NCBI RefSeq assembly: GCF_014649655.1
Contig: NZ_BMTL01000041.1
Span: forward strand, 1-64,000
DNA length: 64,000 nt
Direction of reading: 5' to 3'
From: Streptomyces humidus
GTDB lineage: Bacteria; Actinomycetota; Actinomycetes; Streptomycetales; Streptomycetaceae
Of this stretch, positions 57,391 through 64,000 are shown in pieces. Positions within the stretch are counted from its first letter, which is position 1. Every line of letters starts with the position of its first letter. The position numbers and the translations under genes are program-made. A model generated the notes under the pieces. That model saw only the letters and a program-made list of their open reading frames with translations. It did no database searches and had not been told where the DNA came from.

Positions 57391-58200
57391 ATGCCCGCTC
57401 CGCGCACCGTCCTGCTCACCGGCGCCGCCGGGGGCCTCGGCACCCTGATGCGGGACCTGCTGCCGGCCTACGGCTACGAGCTGCGCCTGCTCGACCTGCG
57501 CCCGATCGAGGGCGAACCGGGGGCGATCGTCGCGGACCTGGCCGACAAGGCGGCGGTCCGGGAGGCCGTGCGCGGCGTCGACGCGATCATCCACCTGGCG
57601 GGCATCTCCCTGGAAGCCCCCTTCGAGAAGATCCTCACCGCGAACATCACGGGAACGTACAACCTGTACGAGGCCGCGCGCGAAGAGGGCGTGCAGCGCG
57701 TCGTCTTCGCCTCCTCCAACCACGCCGTCGGCTTCACCCCCCGCCCCCAGGGCGAGGACCCGCTGATCCCGGTCGACACCCCGCGCCGCCCCGACACGTT
57801 CTACGGCCTGTCCAAGTCCTTCGGCGAGGACCTCGCCCAGTTCTACTGGGACAAGCACGGCCTGGAGAGCGTCTCGGTGCGCATCGGCTCCTGCTTCGCC
57901 GAGCCGACCAGTGTGCGCATGCTGTCGGTGTGGATGAGCCCGGCCGACGGCGCCCGCCTCCTGCACGCGGCCCTGACCGCCGAGAACGTCGGCCACACCG
58001 TCGTCTACGGCTCCTCGGCCAACACCCGGCTGTGGTGGGACCTGTCGACCGCGCGCGCCCTCGGCTACGAGCCGCAGGACGACTCCGAGCCCTACGCCGG
58101 GAAGCTGATCGCCGAGCAGGGCGAGCTGGACCCGCGGAACGTCGCCCACGCCTACCTCGGCGGCCACTTCGTCAGCGACCCGCCGATCTGGCCGTACTGA
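57391..58200 (+). CDS. udh: Uronate dehydrogenase
   Basis: A 269-residue short-chain (extended) NAD-dependent dehydrogenase oxidising galacturonate or glucuronate to the aldarolactone. LLTGAAGGLGTLMRDLLPAY (about 8-27) binds NAD. HLAGISLEAPFEKILTANIT (about 68-87), the VVFASSNHAVGFTPR block (about 104-118) and the catalytic YGLSKSFGEDLAQFY (about 136-150) are the Udh hallmarks; SVRIGSCFAEPTSVRMLSVW (about 159-178) contacts substrate. It catalyses the first step of the route completed by kdgD and the semialdehyde dehydrogenase. The gene is a single unit closed by a hairpin. Confidence 0.9.
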   Translation: MPAPRTVLLTGAAGGLGTLMRDLLPAYGYELRLLDLRPIEGEPGAIVADLADKAAVREAVRGVDAIIHLAGISLEAPFEKILTANITGTYNLYEAAREEGVQRVVFASSNHAVGFTPRPQGEDPLIPVDTPRRPDTFYGLSKSFGEDLAQFYWDKHGLESVSVRIGSCFAEPTSVRMLSVWMSPADGARLLHAALTAENVGHTVVYGSSANTRLWWDLSTARALGYEPQDDSEPYAGKLIAEQGELDPRNVAHAYLGGHFVSDPPIWPY

Positions 58201-58222
58201 CGGGCAGTCGGATCTCACGGAC

Positions 58223-58253
58223 GGCGGGCGGGCACCGAACGGGCCCGCCCGCC
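58223..58253 (+). terminator. Hairpin terminator after udh
   Basis: An 11-bp GC stem (58223-58233 with 58243-58253) with a nine-base loop lies 23 bases after the stop codon. Confidence 0.75.
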
Positions 58254-58325
58254 GCCGTATCCGGGCACGCGCCCTGCCCGCTCCCACCCGGGGCGCGGCT
58301 GCCCCGCAGGTCCGAGCCGGGCGGT

Positions 58326-58424
58326 CCGCATCGGACACGGGCACAACCGGGCCGCATCGGGCCCGCAACAGGCCTGGTCAGCGCCGCGCACCCGCTGTAG
58401 AACTTCCCCCAGGGCCCGCACCGG
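58326..58424. promoter_or_regulatory. Three CCGCAYCGG repeats upstream of the DeoR gene
   Basis: CCGCATCGG occurs at 58326-58334 and 58352-58360 (26 bp apart), and CCGCACCGG at 58416-58424. Each is followed by a GCA-CAAC or CCGAAC-GGG element. They fill the otherwise empty 263-bp gap before the regulator. Iterated direct repeats are usual for DeoR-family operators, so autoregulation is likely. Confidence 0.45.
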
Positions 58425-58463
58425 GCCCGAACGGGCAGGACGGCGGGAGAGCGAGGTGACGGC

Positions 58464-59234
58464 ATGACCCCCAGAACGGCGGAGGAGCGCCAGCGCGAGA
58501 TCGTGCGCGCCGCGCGCGCCACCGGCTCGGTCGACGTGGCCGCGCTCGCCGCCGAACTGGGCGTGGCCAGGGAGACCGTGCGACGCGATCTGCGCGCCCT
58601 GGAGGACCACGGCCTGGTGCGCCGCACGCACGGCGGCGCCTATCCCGTGGAGAGCGCCGGCTTCGAGACGACGCTGGCCTTCCGCGCCACCAGCCATGTG
58701 CCCGAGAAGCGCCGGATCGCCGCCGCGGCGGCCGCGCAGCTCGGGGACGCCGAGACGGTCTTCGTCGACGAGGGCTTCACCCCGCAGCTCATCGCCGAGG
58801 CGCTGCCCCGGGACCGGCCGCTGACCGTGGTCACCGCCTCCCTGCCGGTCGCGGGCGCGCTCGCCGAGAGCGAGAACATGTCGGTGCTGCTGCTGGGCGG
58901 CCGGGTCCGCTCGGGCACGCTGGCCACCGTCGACCACTGGACGACGAAGATGCTGGCCGGCTTCGTCGTCGACCTCGCCTACATCGGGGCCAACGGCATC
59001 TCCCGCGAACACGGGCTGACCACCCCGGACCCGGCCGTCGGCGAGGTCAAGGCCCAGGCCGTGCGGGCGGCCCGGCGCACCGTCTTCGTGGGCGTGCACA
59101 CCAAGTTCGGGGCGGTCGGCTTCTGCCGGTTCGCCGAGGTGGGCGCCCTGGAGACGATCGTCACGAGCACGCTGCTCCCGACGGCCGAGGCGCACCGGTA
59201 CGCCCTGCTGGGCCCGCAGGTCATCCGCGTCTGA
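58464..59234 (+). CDS. DeoR/GlpR family regulator of sugar metabolism
   Basis: A 256-residue regulator. The N-terminal helix-turn-helix (about 5-60: EERQREIVRAARATGSVDVA, ELGVARETVRRDLRALEDHG, LVRRTHGGAYPV) is followed by the sugar-phosphate-binding DeoRC domain with VFVDEGFTPQLIAEALP (about 97-113), LLLGGRVRSGTLATVDHWTT (about 139-158) and IGANGISREHGLTTPDPAVG (about 173-192). It lies directly upstream of, and in line with, a polyol/sugar transport operon that it likely controls. Confidence 0.9.
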   Translation: MTPRTAEERQREIVRAARATGSVDVAALAAELGVARETVRRDLRALEDHGLVRRTHGGAYPVESAGFETTLAFRATSHVPEKRRIAAAAAAQLGDAETVFVDEGFTPQLIAEALPRDRPLTVVTASLPVAGALAESENMSVLLLGGRVRSGTLATVDHWTTKMLAGFVVDLAYIGANGISREHGLTTPDPAVGEVKAQAVRAARRTVFVGVHTKFGAVGFCRFAEVGALETIVTSTLLPTAEAHRYALLGPQVIRV

Positions 59235-59312
59235 GAACCGGGCCACCCACCCCCTCAGGGCGCCCTTTCCCCAGGGCCGCCCGATACATCCCTCTATGCC
59301 CAGGAGCGATCC

Positions 59313-60683
59313 ATGCGCACCCAGAGCCGACGGAGACCGCGGGCCACGCTCGCCGCGGTCGCCGCAGGGACGCTGCTCGCACCGCTGCTCTCCGGCTGCT
59401 GGGCCGGAGCCGGCGGGGCGGGTTCCGGCGGCGACTCCCTCAACGTCCTCATGGTCAACAACCCGCAGATGACCGAGTTGCAGAAGCTCACCGCCGACCA
59501 CTTCACCCGGGAGACCGGCATCAAGGTCAGCTTCACCGTCCTGCCCGAGAACGACGTCCGCGACAAGATCAGCCAGGACTTCGCCAACCAGGCCGGCCAG
59601 TACGACGTGGCGACCCTGTCGAACTACGAGATACCGATCTACGCCCGCAACGGCTGGCTGCGGTCGATGGACCCGTACGTGGCGAAGGACGCGGCGTACG
59701 ACGAGCAGGACGTACTGGAGCCGATGCGCGAGTCCCTCACCGGGGACGACGGCGCACTCTACGGCCAGCCCTTCTACGGGGAGTCGTCCTTCCTGATGTA
59801 CCGCAAGGACGTGTTCGCCGCGAAGGGCCTGACGATGCCCGCGCACCCGACCTGGCGCCAGGTGGCCGACCTCGCGGCGAAGGCCGACGGCGCCGAGCCC
59901 GGCATGAAGGGCATCTGCCTGCGCGGACTGCCCGGCTGGGGCGAGGTGATGGCGCCGTTGACGACCGTCGTGAACACCTTCGGCGGCGCCTGGTTCGACA
60001 AGGACTGGAAGGCACGGCTCGACTCCCCCGAGTTCGAGAAGGCGACCGAGTTCTACGTCGGCCTCGTCCGCGCCCACGGCGAGTCGGGAGCCGCCCAGTC
60101 CGGCTTCGCCGAGTGCCTGAACAACATGACGCAGGGCAAGGTCGCCATGTGGTACGACGCCACCTCCGCGGCCGGCTCGCTGGAGGCCGCGAAGTCCCCG
60201 GTCAAGGGCAAGATGGGCTACGCGCCCGCCCCCGTCGAGAGAACACGGTCCTCCGGCTGGCTCTACACCTGGGCCTGGGGCATCCAGAAGGCCTCCCGCA
60301 ACCCCGACAAGGCCTGGAAGTTCGTCTCCTGGGCGTCGGGCAAGCAGTACGAGCAGTTGGTCGGCGAGAAGAGCGGCTGGTCGAACGTACCGGCCGGCAA
60401 ACGGGCCTCGACCTACGAGAACGCGGCCTACCGCGCGGAGGCGGCCGCCTTCCAGGACATGACCAGACAGGCCATCGAGGCGGCGAGGCCCAATGCCCCG
60501 GGCCTGCAGCCGAGACCCGCGCCCGGCATCCAGTTCGTCGGCATCCCCGAGTTCACCGACCTCGGCACCAGGGTCTCGCAGGAGATCAGCGCGGCCATCG
60601 CCGGCCGTCAGTCCGTCACGTCGGCCCTGAGGAAGTCCCAGAAGATGGCCGAGCGCATCTCCGAGGAGTACGAGGGAAGATGA
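59313..60683 (+). CDS. Polyol/sugar ABC transporter substrate-binding lipoprotein
   Basis: A 456-residue SBP family 1 lipoprotein. The signal peptide ends in LLSGCWAGA (Cys about 29). Mature blocks are SLNVLMVNNPQMTELQKLTA (about 44-63), FANQAGQYDVATLSNYEIPI (about 90-109), YGQPFYGESSFLMYRKDVFA (about 150-169), and the WLYTWAWGIQKASRNPDKAW block (about 316-335). These resemble mannitol/sorbitol-type binders (SmoE group). CAGGAG precedes the start. The permeases and a dehydrogenase follow with ATGA overlaps. Confidence 0.9.
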   Translation: MRTQSRRRPRATLAAVAAGTLLAPLLSGCWAGAGGAGSGGDSLNVLMVNNPQMTELQKLTADHFTRETGIKVSFTVLPENDVRDKISQDFANQAGQYDVATLSNYEIPIYARNGWLRSMDPYVAKDAAYDEQDVLEPMRESLTGDDGALYGQPFYGESSFLMYRKDVFAAKGLTMPAHPTWRQVADLAAKADGAEPGMKGICLRGLPGWGEVMAPLTTVVNTFGGAWFDKDWKARLDSPEFEKATEFYVGLVRAHGESGAAQSGFAECLNNMTQGKVAMWYDATSAAGSLEAAKSPVKGKMGYAPAPVERTRSSGWLYTWAWGIQKASRNPDKAWKFVSWASGKQYEQLVGEKSGWSNVPAGKRASTYENAAYRAEAAAFQDMTRQAIEAARPNAPGLQPRPAPGIQFVGIPEFTDLGTRVSQEISAAIAGRQSVTSALRKSQKMAERISEEYEGR

Positions 60684-61621
60684 CCGCGACCACGACGGCC
60701 CCCGTGGCCGCACCCTCCGCGCCGCCCGCCCCGCGCGGGCACTCCCCCCGGCTGCGCGCGTGGGCCACCCGGGCCCCGCTGCTGCCCGCCCTGGTCTTCA
60801 TGATCGCGGTCACCCAGCTCCCCTTCGTGGCGACGCTGGTGATCTCCTTCTTCGACTGGAACGCCCTCTATCCCAAGGCCCGCCGCTTCACCGGCCTCGA
60901 CAACTACCACCAGGTCCTCACCGACGCCGACCTGCGCCGCTCGGTGGGGACGACCGCCCTGCTGACGGCGACCGTGGTGCTGGCCTGCCTGGTGCTCGGG
61001 CTGGGTCTGGCGCTGCTCCTCGACCGCCGGTTCCGGGGCCGGGGCGTGGTCCGCACCCTGCTGATCGCCCCCTTCCTGGTGGTGCCGGTGGCGGCCGCCC
61101 TGCTCTGGAAGCACGTCCTCTACAACCCCGAATACGGCCTGTTCAACGGCCTGTTGCACTATGTGGGCGGGCCCCAGCCGGACTGGATCTCGGGCACCCC
61201 GCTGCTCGCCGTGGAAGCCTCCCTGGTCTGGCAGTGGACGCCGTTCATGATGCTGATCCTGCTGGCCGGACTGCAGAGCCGCGACCAGCAGCAGATCGAG
61301 GCGGCCCGGGTGGACGGCGCGAGCGACTGGCAGATCTTCCGCCACCTCACGCTCCCGCACCTGCGCCGGTACCTGGAGCTGGGCGCGCTGCTCGGCTCGA
61401 TCTACATCGTCCAGAACTTCGACGCCGTCTTCACGCTCACCTCCGGCGGCCTCGGCACCGCCAACCTGCCCTACACCGTCTACCAGAGCTTCTACCAGGC
61501 CCATGAGAACGGCCTCGCCTCGGCCGCGGGCGTCCTGGTGGTCATCGGCTCGATCGTCATCGCGACCTTCGCCCTGCGGGTCGTGTCGTCCCTGTTCCGC
61601 GAGGAGGTGTCCCGCGCATGA
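60680..61621 (+). CDS. Polyol/sugar ABC transporter permease (MalF type)
   Basis: A 313-residue permease with six helices; the first is LLPALVFMIAVTQLPFVATL (about 34-53). The EAA loop is IEAARVDGASDWQIFRHLTL (about 212-231). The ATG lies within the stop of the binding-protein gene. The open frame upstream covers only that gene. Confidence 0.92.
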   Translation: MTATTTAPVAAPSAPPAPRGHSPRLRAWATRAPLLPALVFMIAVTQLPFVATLVISFFDWNALYPKARRFTGLDNYHQVLTDADLRRSVGTTALLTATVVLACLVLGLGLALLLDRRFRGRGVVRTLLIAPFLVVPVAAALLWKHVLYNPEYGLFNGLLHYVGGPQPDWISGTPLLAVEASLVWQWTPFMMLILLAGLQSRDQQQIEAARVDGASDWQIFRHLTLPHLRRYLELGALLGSIYIVQNFDAVFTLTSGGLGTANLPYTVYQSFYQAHENGLASAAGVLVVIGSIVIATFALRVVSSLFREEVSRA

Positions 61622-62442
61622 ACGCCGTACGCCGAGGCGGCCTCGGGCTGTCGGCCTGGGCAGCCGGGATCGTGTTCTTCCTGCCCGTCGCCTGGATGGC
61701 CCTGACCTCCTTCCACTCCGAACAGGACGCGGCGACCAACCCGCCGTCCTTCGCCGCGTCCCTCACCCTCGACGGCTACCGCGAGTTCTTCGGCGCCGGC
61801 GGCGGGGCCAGCCCCTGGCCCGCGCTGATCAACTCGACGGTGGCGTCCGCCGGTTCGACCGTCCTGGTGCTGCTGCTCGCCCTCCCGGCGGCCTACGCGC
61901 TGTCGATCCGCCCGGTGAAGAAGTGGACCGACGTCCTGTTCTTCTTCCTGTCGACCAAGATGCTGCCCGTCGTGGCGGGGCTGCTGCCGATCTACCTGTT
62001 CGCCAAGAACGCGGGGATGCTGGACAACATCTGGCTGCTCGTCATCCTCTACACCTCCATGAACCTGCCGATCGCCGTGTGGATGATGCAGTCGTTCCTC
62101 GCCGAGGTGCCGATCGCGGTGATCGAGGCCGCGCGGGTGGACGGGGCGCGGCTGCCGACGATCCTCGCGCGCGTGGTCGCCCCGATCGCGCTGCCGGGGA
62201 TCGCGGCCACGGCCCTGATCTGCTTCATCTTCAGCTGGAACGAGCTGCTGTTCGCACGGGTCCTCACCGGCGTGGTCGCCGAGACCGCCCCCGTCTTCCT
62301 CACCGGCTTCATCACCAGCCAGGGTCTGTTCCTGGCGAAGGTGTGCGCCGCCTCGCTCGTCGTCTCCCTGCCGGTGCTCGCCGCGGGGTTCGCCGCCCAG
62401 GACAAACTGGTCCAGGGCCTGTCCCTGGGAGCCGTGAAATGA
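61618..62442 (+). CDS. Polyol/sugar ABC transporter permease (MalG type)
   Basis: A 274-residue permease. LGLSAWAAGIVFFLPVAWMA (about 8-27) is the first helix, and the EAA loop is IEAARVDGARLPTILARVVA (about 169-188). The end QDKLVQGLSLGAVK is the typical MalG-type tail. ATGA overlaps at both ends tie it to its neighbours. The operon has no ATPase, so a shared MsiK-like protein is expected elsewhere. Confidence 0.92.
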   Translation: MNAVRRGGLGLSAWAAGIVFFLPVAWMALTSFHSEQDAATNPPSFAASLTLDGYREFFGAGGGASPWPALINSTVASAGSTVLVLLLALPAAYALSIRPVKKWTDVLFFFLSTKMLPVVAGLLPIYLFAKNAGMLDNIWLLVILYTSMNLPIAVWMMQSFLAEVPIAVIEAARVDGARLPTILARVVAPIALPGIAATALICFIFSWNELLFARVLTGVVAETAPVFLTGFITSQGLFLAKVCAASLVVSLPVLAAGFAAQDKLVQGLSLGAVK

Positions 62443-63428
62443 AGGCCGCCGTCATCGAGTCCGTGGGCCGCGCCGTCGTCACCGAGGTCCCCGACCCGAC
62501 GCCCGGTCCCCGCGAGGTGGTCGTCGAGGTCGCCGCGTGCGGCCTGTGCGGCACCGATCTGCACATCCTGCAGGGCGAGTTCGCGCCCAAGCTGCCCATC
62601 GTGCCCGGGCACGAGTTCGCGGGCACCGTCGTGGGGACCGGCTCCCAGGTCACCGAGGTGTCGACGGGCGACCGGGTGGCGGTGGACCCGTCCCTGTACT
62701 GCCACGAGTGCCGCTACTGCCGTACCGGCCACGACAACCTCTGCGAACGCTGGGCCGCGATCGGCGTGACGACGGCCGGAGGCGCGGCCCGCTACGCCGT
62801 CGCGCCCGTGGCCAACTGCGTGCGGCTGCCCGAGCACGTGCGCACCCAGGACGCGGCGCTCATCGAGCCGCTGTCGTGCGCGGTGCGCGGCTACGACGTC
62901 CTCCGCGCGCGGCTGGGCGCGCACGTGCTGGTCTACGGCTCCGGGACCATGGGGCTGATGATGCTGGAGCTGGCCAAGCGCACCGGGGCCGCGAGCGTGG
63001 ACGTCGTGGACGTGAACCCGGCCCGGCTGGAGACGGCGCGGCGGCTGGGCGTCAGCGGATCGGCGGCGAACGCCGACGAGCTGGAGCGTCCGCAGGGCTG
63101 GGACCTGGTGGTGGACGCCACCGGCAACGCGGCGGCGATCCAGGACGGCCTGGGTCGGGTGGCGAAAGCCGGGACGTTTCTGCAGTTCGGCGTGGCGGAC
63201 TACGCGACCCGGGTCGCCATCGACCCGTACCGGATCTACCACCAGGAGATCACCATCACCGGCTCGATGGCCGTCCTGCACAGCTTCGAACGGGCCGCGG
63301 AGCTCTTCGCGAACGGGGTGCTGGACCCGGACGTGTTCATCAGCGACCGGATCCCGCTGGAGCGCTATCCGCAGGCGCTGGAGCAGTTCGCGGCGGGGAT
63401 CGGCCGCAAGATCGTGGTGGTGCCGTAG
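62439..63428 (+). CDS. Zinc-dependent alcohol (polyol) dehydrogenase
   Basis: A 329-residue medium-chain dehydrogenase of the sorbitol/threonine dehydrogenase group. EVAACGLCGTDLHILQGEFA (about 30-49) gives the catalytic Zn Cys. PIVPGHEFAGTVVG (about 53-66) has the His-Glu pair, and CHECRYCRTGHDNLC the four structural Zn cysteines (about 88-102). LVYGSGTMGLMMLELAKRTG (about 164-183) is the NAD fold. It is last in the transporter operon, so it probably oxidises the imported polyol to a ketose. The start overlaps the permease stop by four bases. Confidence 0.9.
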   Translation: MKAAVIESVGRAVVTEVPDPTPGPREVVVEVAACGLCGTDLHILQGEFAPKLPIVPGHEFAGTVVGTGSQVTEVSTGDRVAVDPSLYCHECRYCRTGHDNLCERWAAIGVTTAGGAARYAVAPVANCVRLPEHVRTQDAALIEPLSCAVRGYDVLRARLGAHVLVYGSGTMGLMMLELAKRTGAASVDVVDVNPARLETARRLGVSGSAANADELERPQGWDLVVDATGNAAAIQDGLGRVAKAGTFLQFGVADYATRVAIDPYRIYHQEITITGSMAVLHSFERAAELFANGVLDPDVFISDRIPLERYPQALEQFAAGIGRKIVVVP

Positions 63429-63491
63429 GGCAGACGGGGGAGGTGCGGCCGGGTAAGGGAACGGCAAAGTCGTCTCGTTCGTTCACCCGGC

Positions 63492-64000
63492 ATGACAGCT
63501 ATGACCCCCGGCTCGAACATCCCTCTCCCCGTCGCGCGCGTGACGGTGGACGTCGCCGCCCCGGTGCGGCTCGACGTATCGGGCCTGCTGCTCACCGCCG
63601 ACGGCAAGGTGCGCTCCGACGACGACTTCATCTTCTACAACCAGCCGAGCGGTCCGGGCGTGACCTACCGCTCGGGCGGCGGCACGTCCCCCGACGCGAT
63701 CACGGTCGACACCACGGCCGTCCCCCCGGGCATCGAGAAGATCGTCGTCACCGCGAGCCCGGACGGCGCGGGACAGACGTTCCAGGGCGTCGAACCGACG
63801 GCGACGATCCGGGGCGCGGACGACGGCAGCGTCCTGGCCACCTTCACGCCCCCGGGTCTCGGCGCCGAGACGGCCCTGGTCGTCGTGGAGATCTATCTGC
63901 GCAACGGCGCCTGGAAGGCCCGCGCGGTCGGCCAGGGCTACGCCGACGGCCTGGCCGGCATCGCCACCGACTTCGGTGTGACGGTGGAGGAGCCGGCGCC
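63492..64000 (+). CDS. TerD-family protein (cut by window end)
   Basis: The first 169 codons of a TerD-domain protein (tellurium-resistance/stress, calcium-binding family). MTPGSNIPLPV opens the domain. LDVSGLLLTADGKVRSDDDF (about 28-47) and IFYNQPSGPGVTYR (about 48-61) are its core. DTTAVPPGIEKIVVTASPDG (about 75-94), EIYLRNGAWKARAVGQGYAD (about 133-152) and LAGIATDFGV complete it. The TerD domain is essentially whole by the window edge; any further part is not visible. An ATG at 63501 is an alternative start. No clear ribosome-binding site is seen. Confidence 0.85.
   Translation, partial: MTAMTPGSNIPLPVARVTVDVAAPVRLDVSGLLLTADGKVRSDDDFIFYNQPSGPGVTYRSGGGTSPDAITVDTTAVPPGIEKIVVTASPDGAGQTFQGVEPTATIRGADDGSVLATFTPPGLGAETALVVVEIYLRNGAWKARAVGQGYADGLAGIATDFGVTVEEPA

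Noticed and set aside
63470..63490. GTTCGTTCACCC as a possible PHO box before the TerD gene
   Set aside because: The two GTTC cores are four bases apart, not eleven, so the repeat does not have PHO-box geometry.
1..64000. Search for CRISPR, insertion sequences, integrases, att sites, BGC core genes or defence systems
   Set aside because: No spaced repeats, transposase, recombinase, NRPS/PKS or known defence domains were seen among the plausible genes.

Overview
The window is about 72-73% G+C, uses many GTG starts and four-base ATGA/GTGA gene overlaps, and has strongly GC-biased third codon positions. Together with the gene content (Pit transporter plus cobalamin cluster plus ectABCD in one neighbourhood, sugar ABC operons without their own ATPase) this points to a chromosomal segment of a Streptomyces. 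From memory, unverified, the order resembles the S. coelicolor region that carries pitH2, the cob genes and ectABCD.

Layout. 1-793: a heptamer tandem repeat and a class II aldolase gene (minus strand). 900-2540: a Pit-type phosphate transporter with a small membrane protein, preceded by a PHO-box-like 11-bp direct repeat and followed by a strong hairpin. 2600-20704: a cobalamin cluster headed by a cobalamin riboswitch: cobD-cobQ-cobN-chlID-cobO-cobB-cobI, then cobM-cobL-cbiG/cobJ-cbiX-cobC. A divergent ZIP metal transporter sits between the two blocks. The set mixes early (CbiX) and late (CobN) chelatases. Several known steps (precorrin-8X mutase, CobK/CbiJ, CobU/S/T) are not in the window.

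20783-24386: a minus-strand amino-acid ABC transporter operon (binding protein, permease, ATPase) ending in an amidohydrolase, with an operator-like palindrome on its promoter. 24540-26306: a class V aminotransferase and a DinB-type protein. 26578-29782: ectABCD (ectoine and 5-hydroxyectoine), closed by a 54-bp perfect palindrome. 29889-32599: class V aminotransferase, DsbA/FrnE-type oxidoreductase and a DUF1349 protein. 32636-35062: an alpha-ketoglutarate-semialdehyde-type dehydrogenase divergent from an IclR regulator. 35099-38152: GNAT acetyltransferase, SigE-family sigma factor with an overlapping membrane partner, and a secreted HAD phosphatase.

38362-53150: a minus-strand pectin/pentose utilisation region. 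It holds pectinesterase, pectate lyase, rhamnogalacturonan acetylesterase, a sugar-binding lipoprotein, a decayed pectinesterase remnant, a GH43 enzyme, a DUF6807 (PmoA-like) protein, a Gfo/Idh/MocA oxidoreductase, two sugar permeases, an IlvD/Edd sugar-acid dehydratase, a DHDPS-family aldolase/dehydratase and a GntR regulator. 53315-54863: a metallo-beta-lactamase-fold protein and a TIGR03086-type protein. 55054-58200: 5-dehydro-4-deoxyglucarate dehydratase translated together with an unknown TIM-barrel-like protein, divergent from uronate dehydrogenase. 58464-63428: a DeoR regulator, a polyol/sugar ABC transporter and a zinc dehydrogenase. 63492-end: the start of a TerD-family gene.

How they work together: secreted pectinolytic enzymes release uronic acids and arabinose/xylose oligomers. 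The ABC systems import sugars. Uronate dehydrogenase, 5-keto-4-deoxyglucarate dehydratase and the semialdehyde dehydrogenase make up most of the oxidative uronate route to alpha-ketoglutarate. Similar IclR-type sites in front of the dehydrogenase/iclR pair and in front of kdgD, 23 kb apart, suggest one regulon. The IlvD/DHDPS pair could serve a parallel Weimberg-type pentonate route entering the same semialdehyde dehydrogenase, or supply the missing aldarate dehydratase. I saw no tRNA, rRNA, CRISPR, insertion sequence or prophage.
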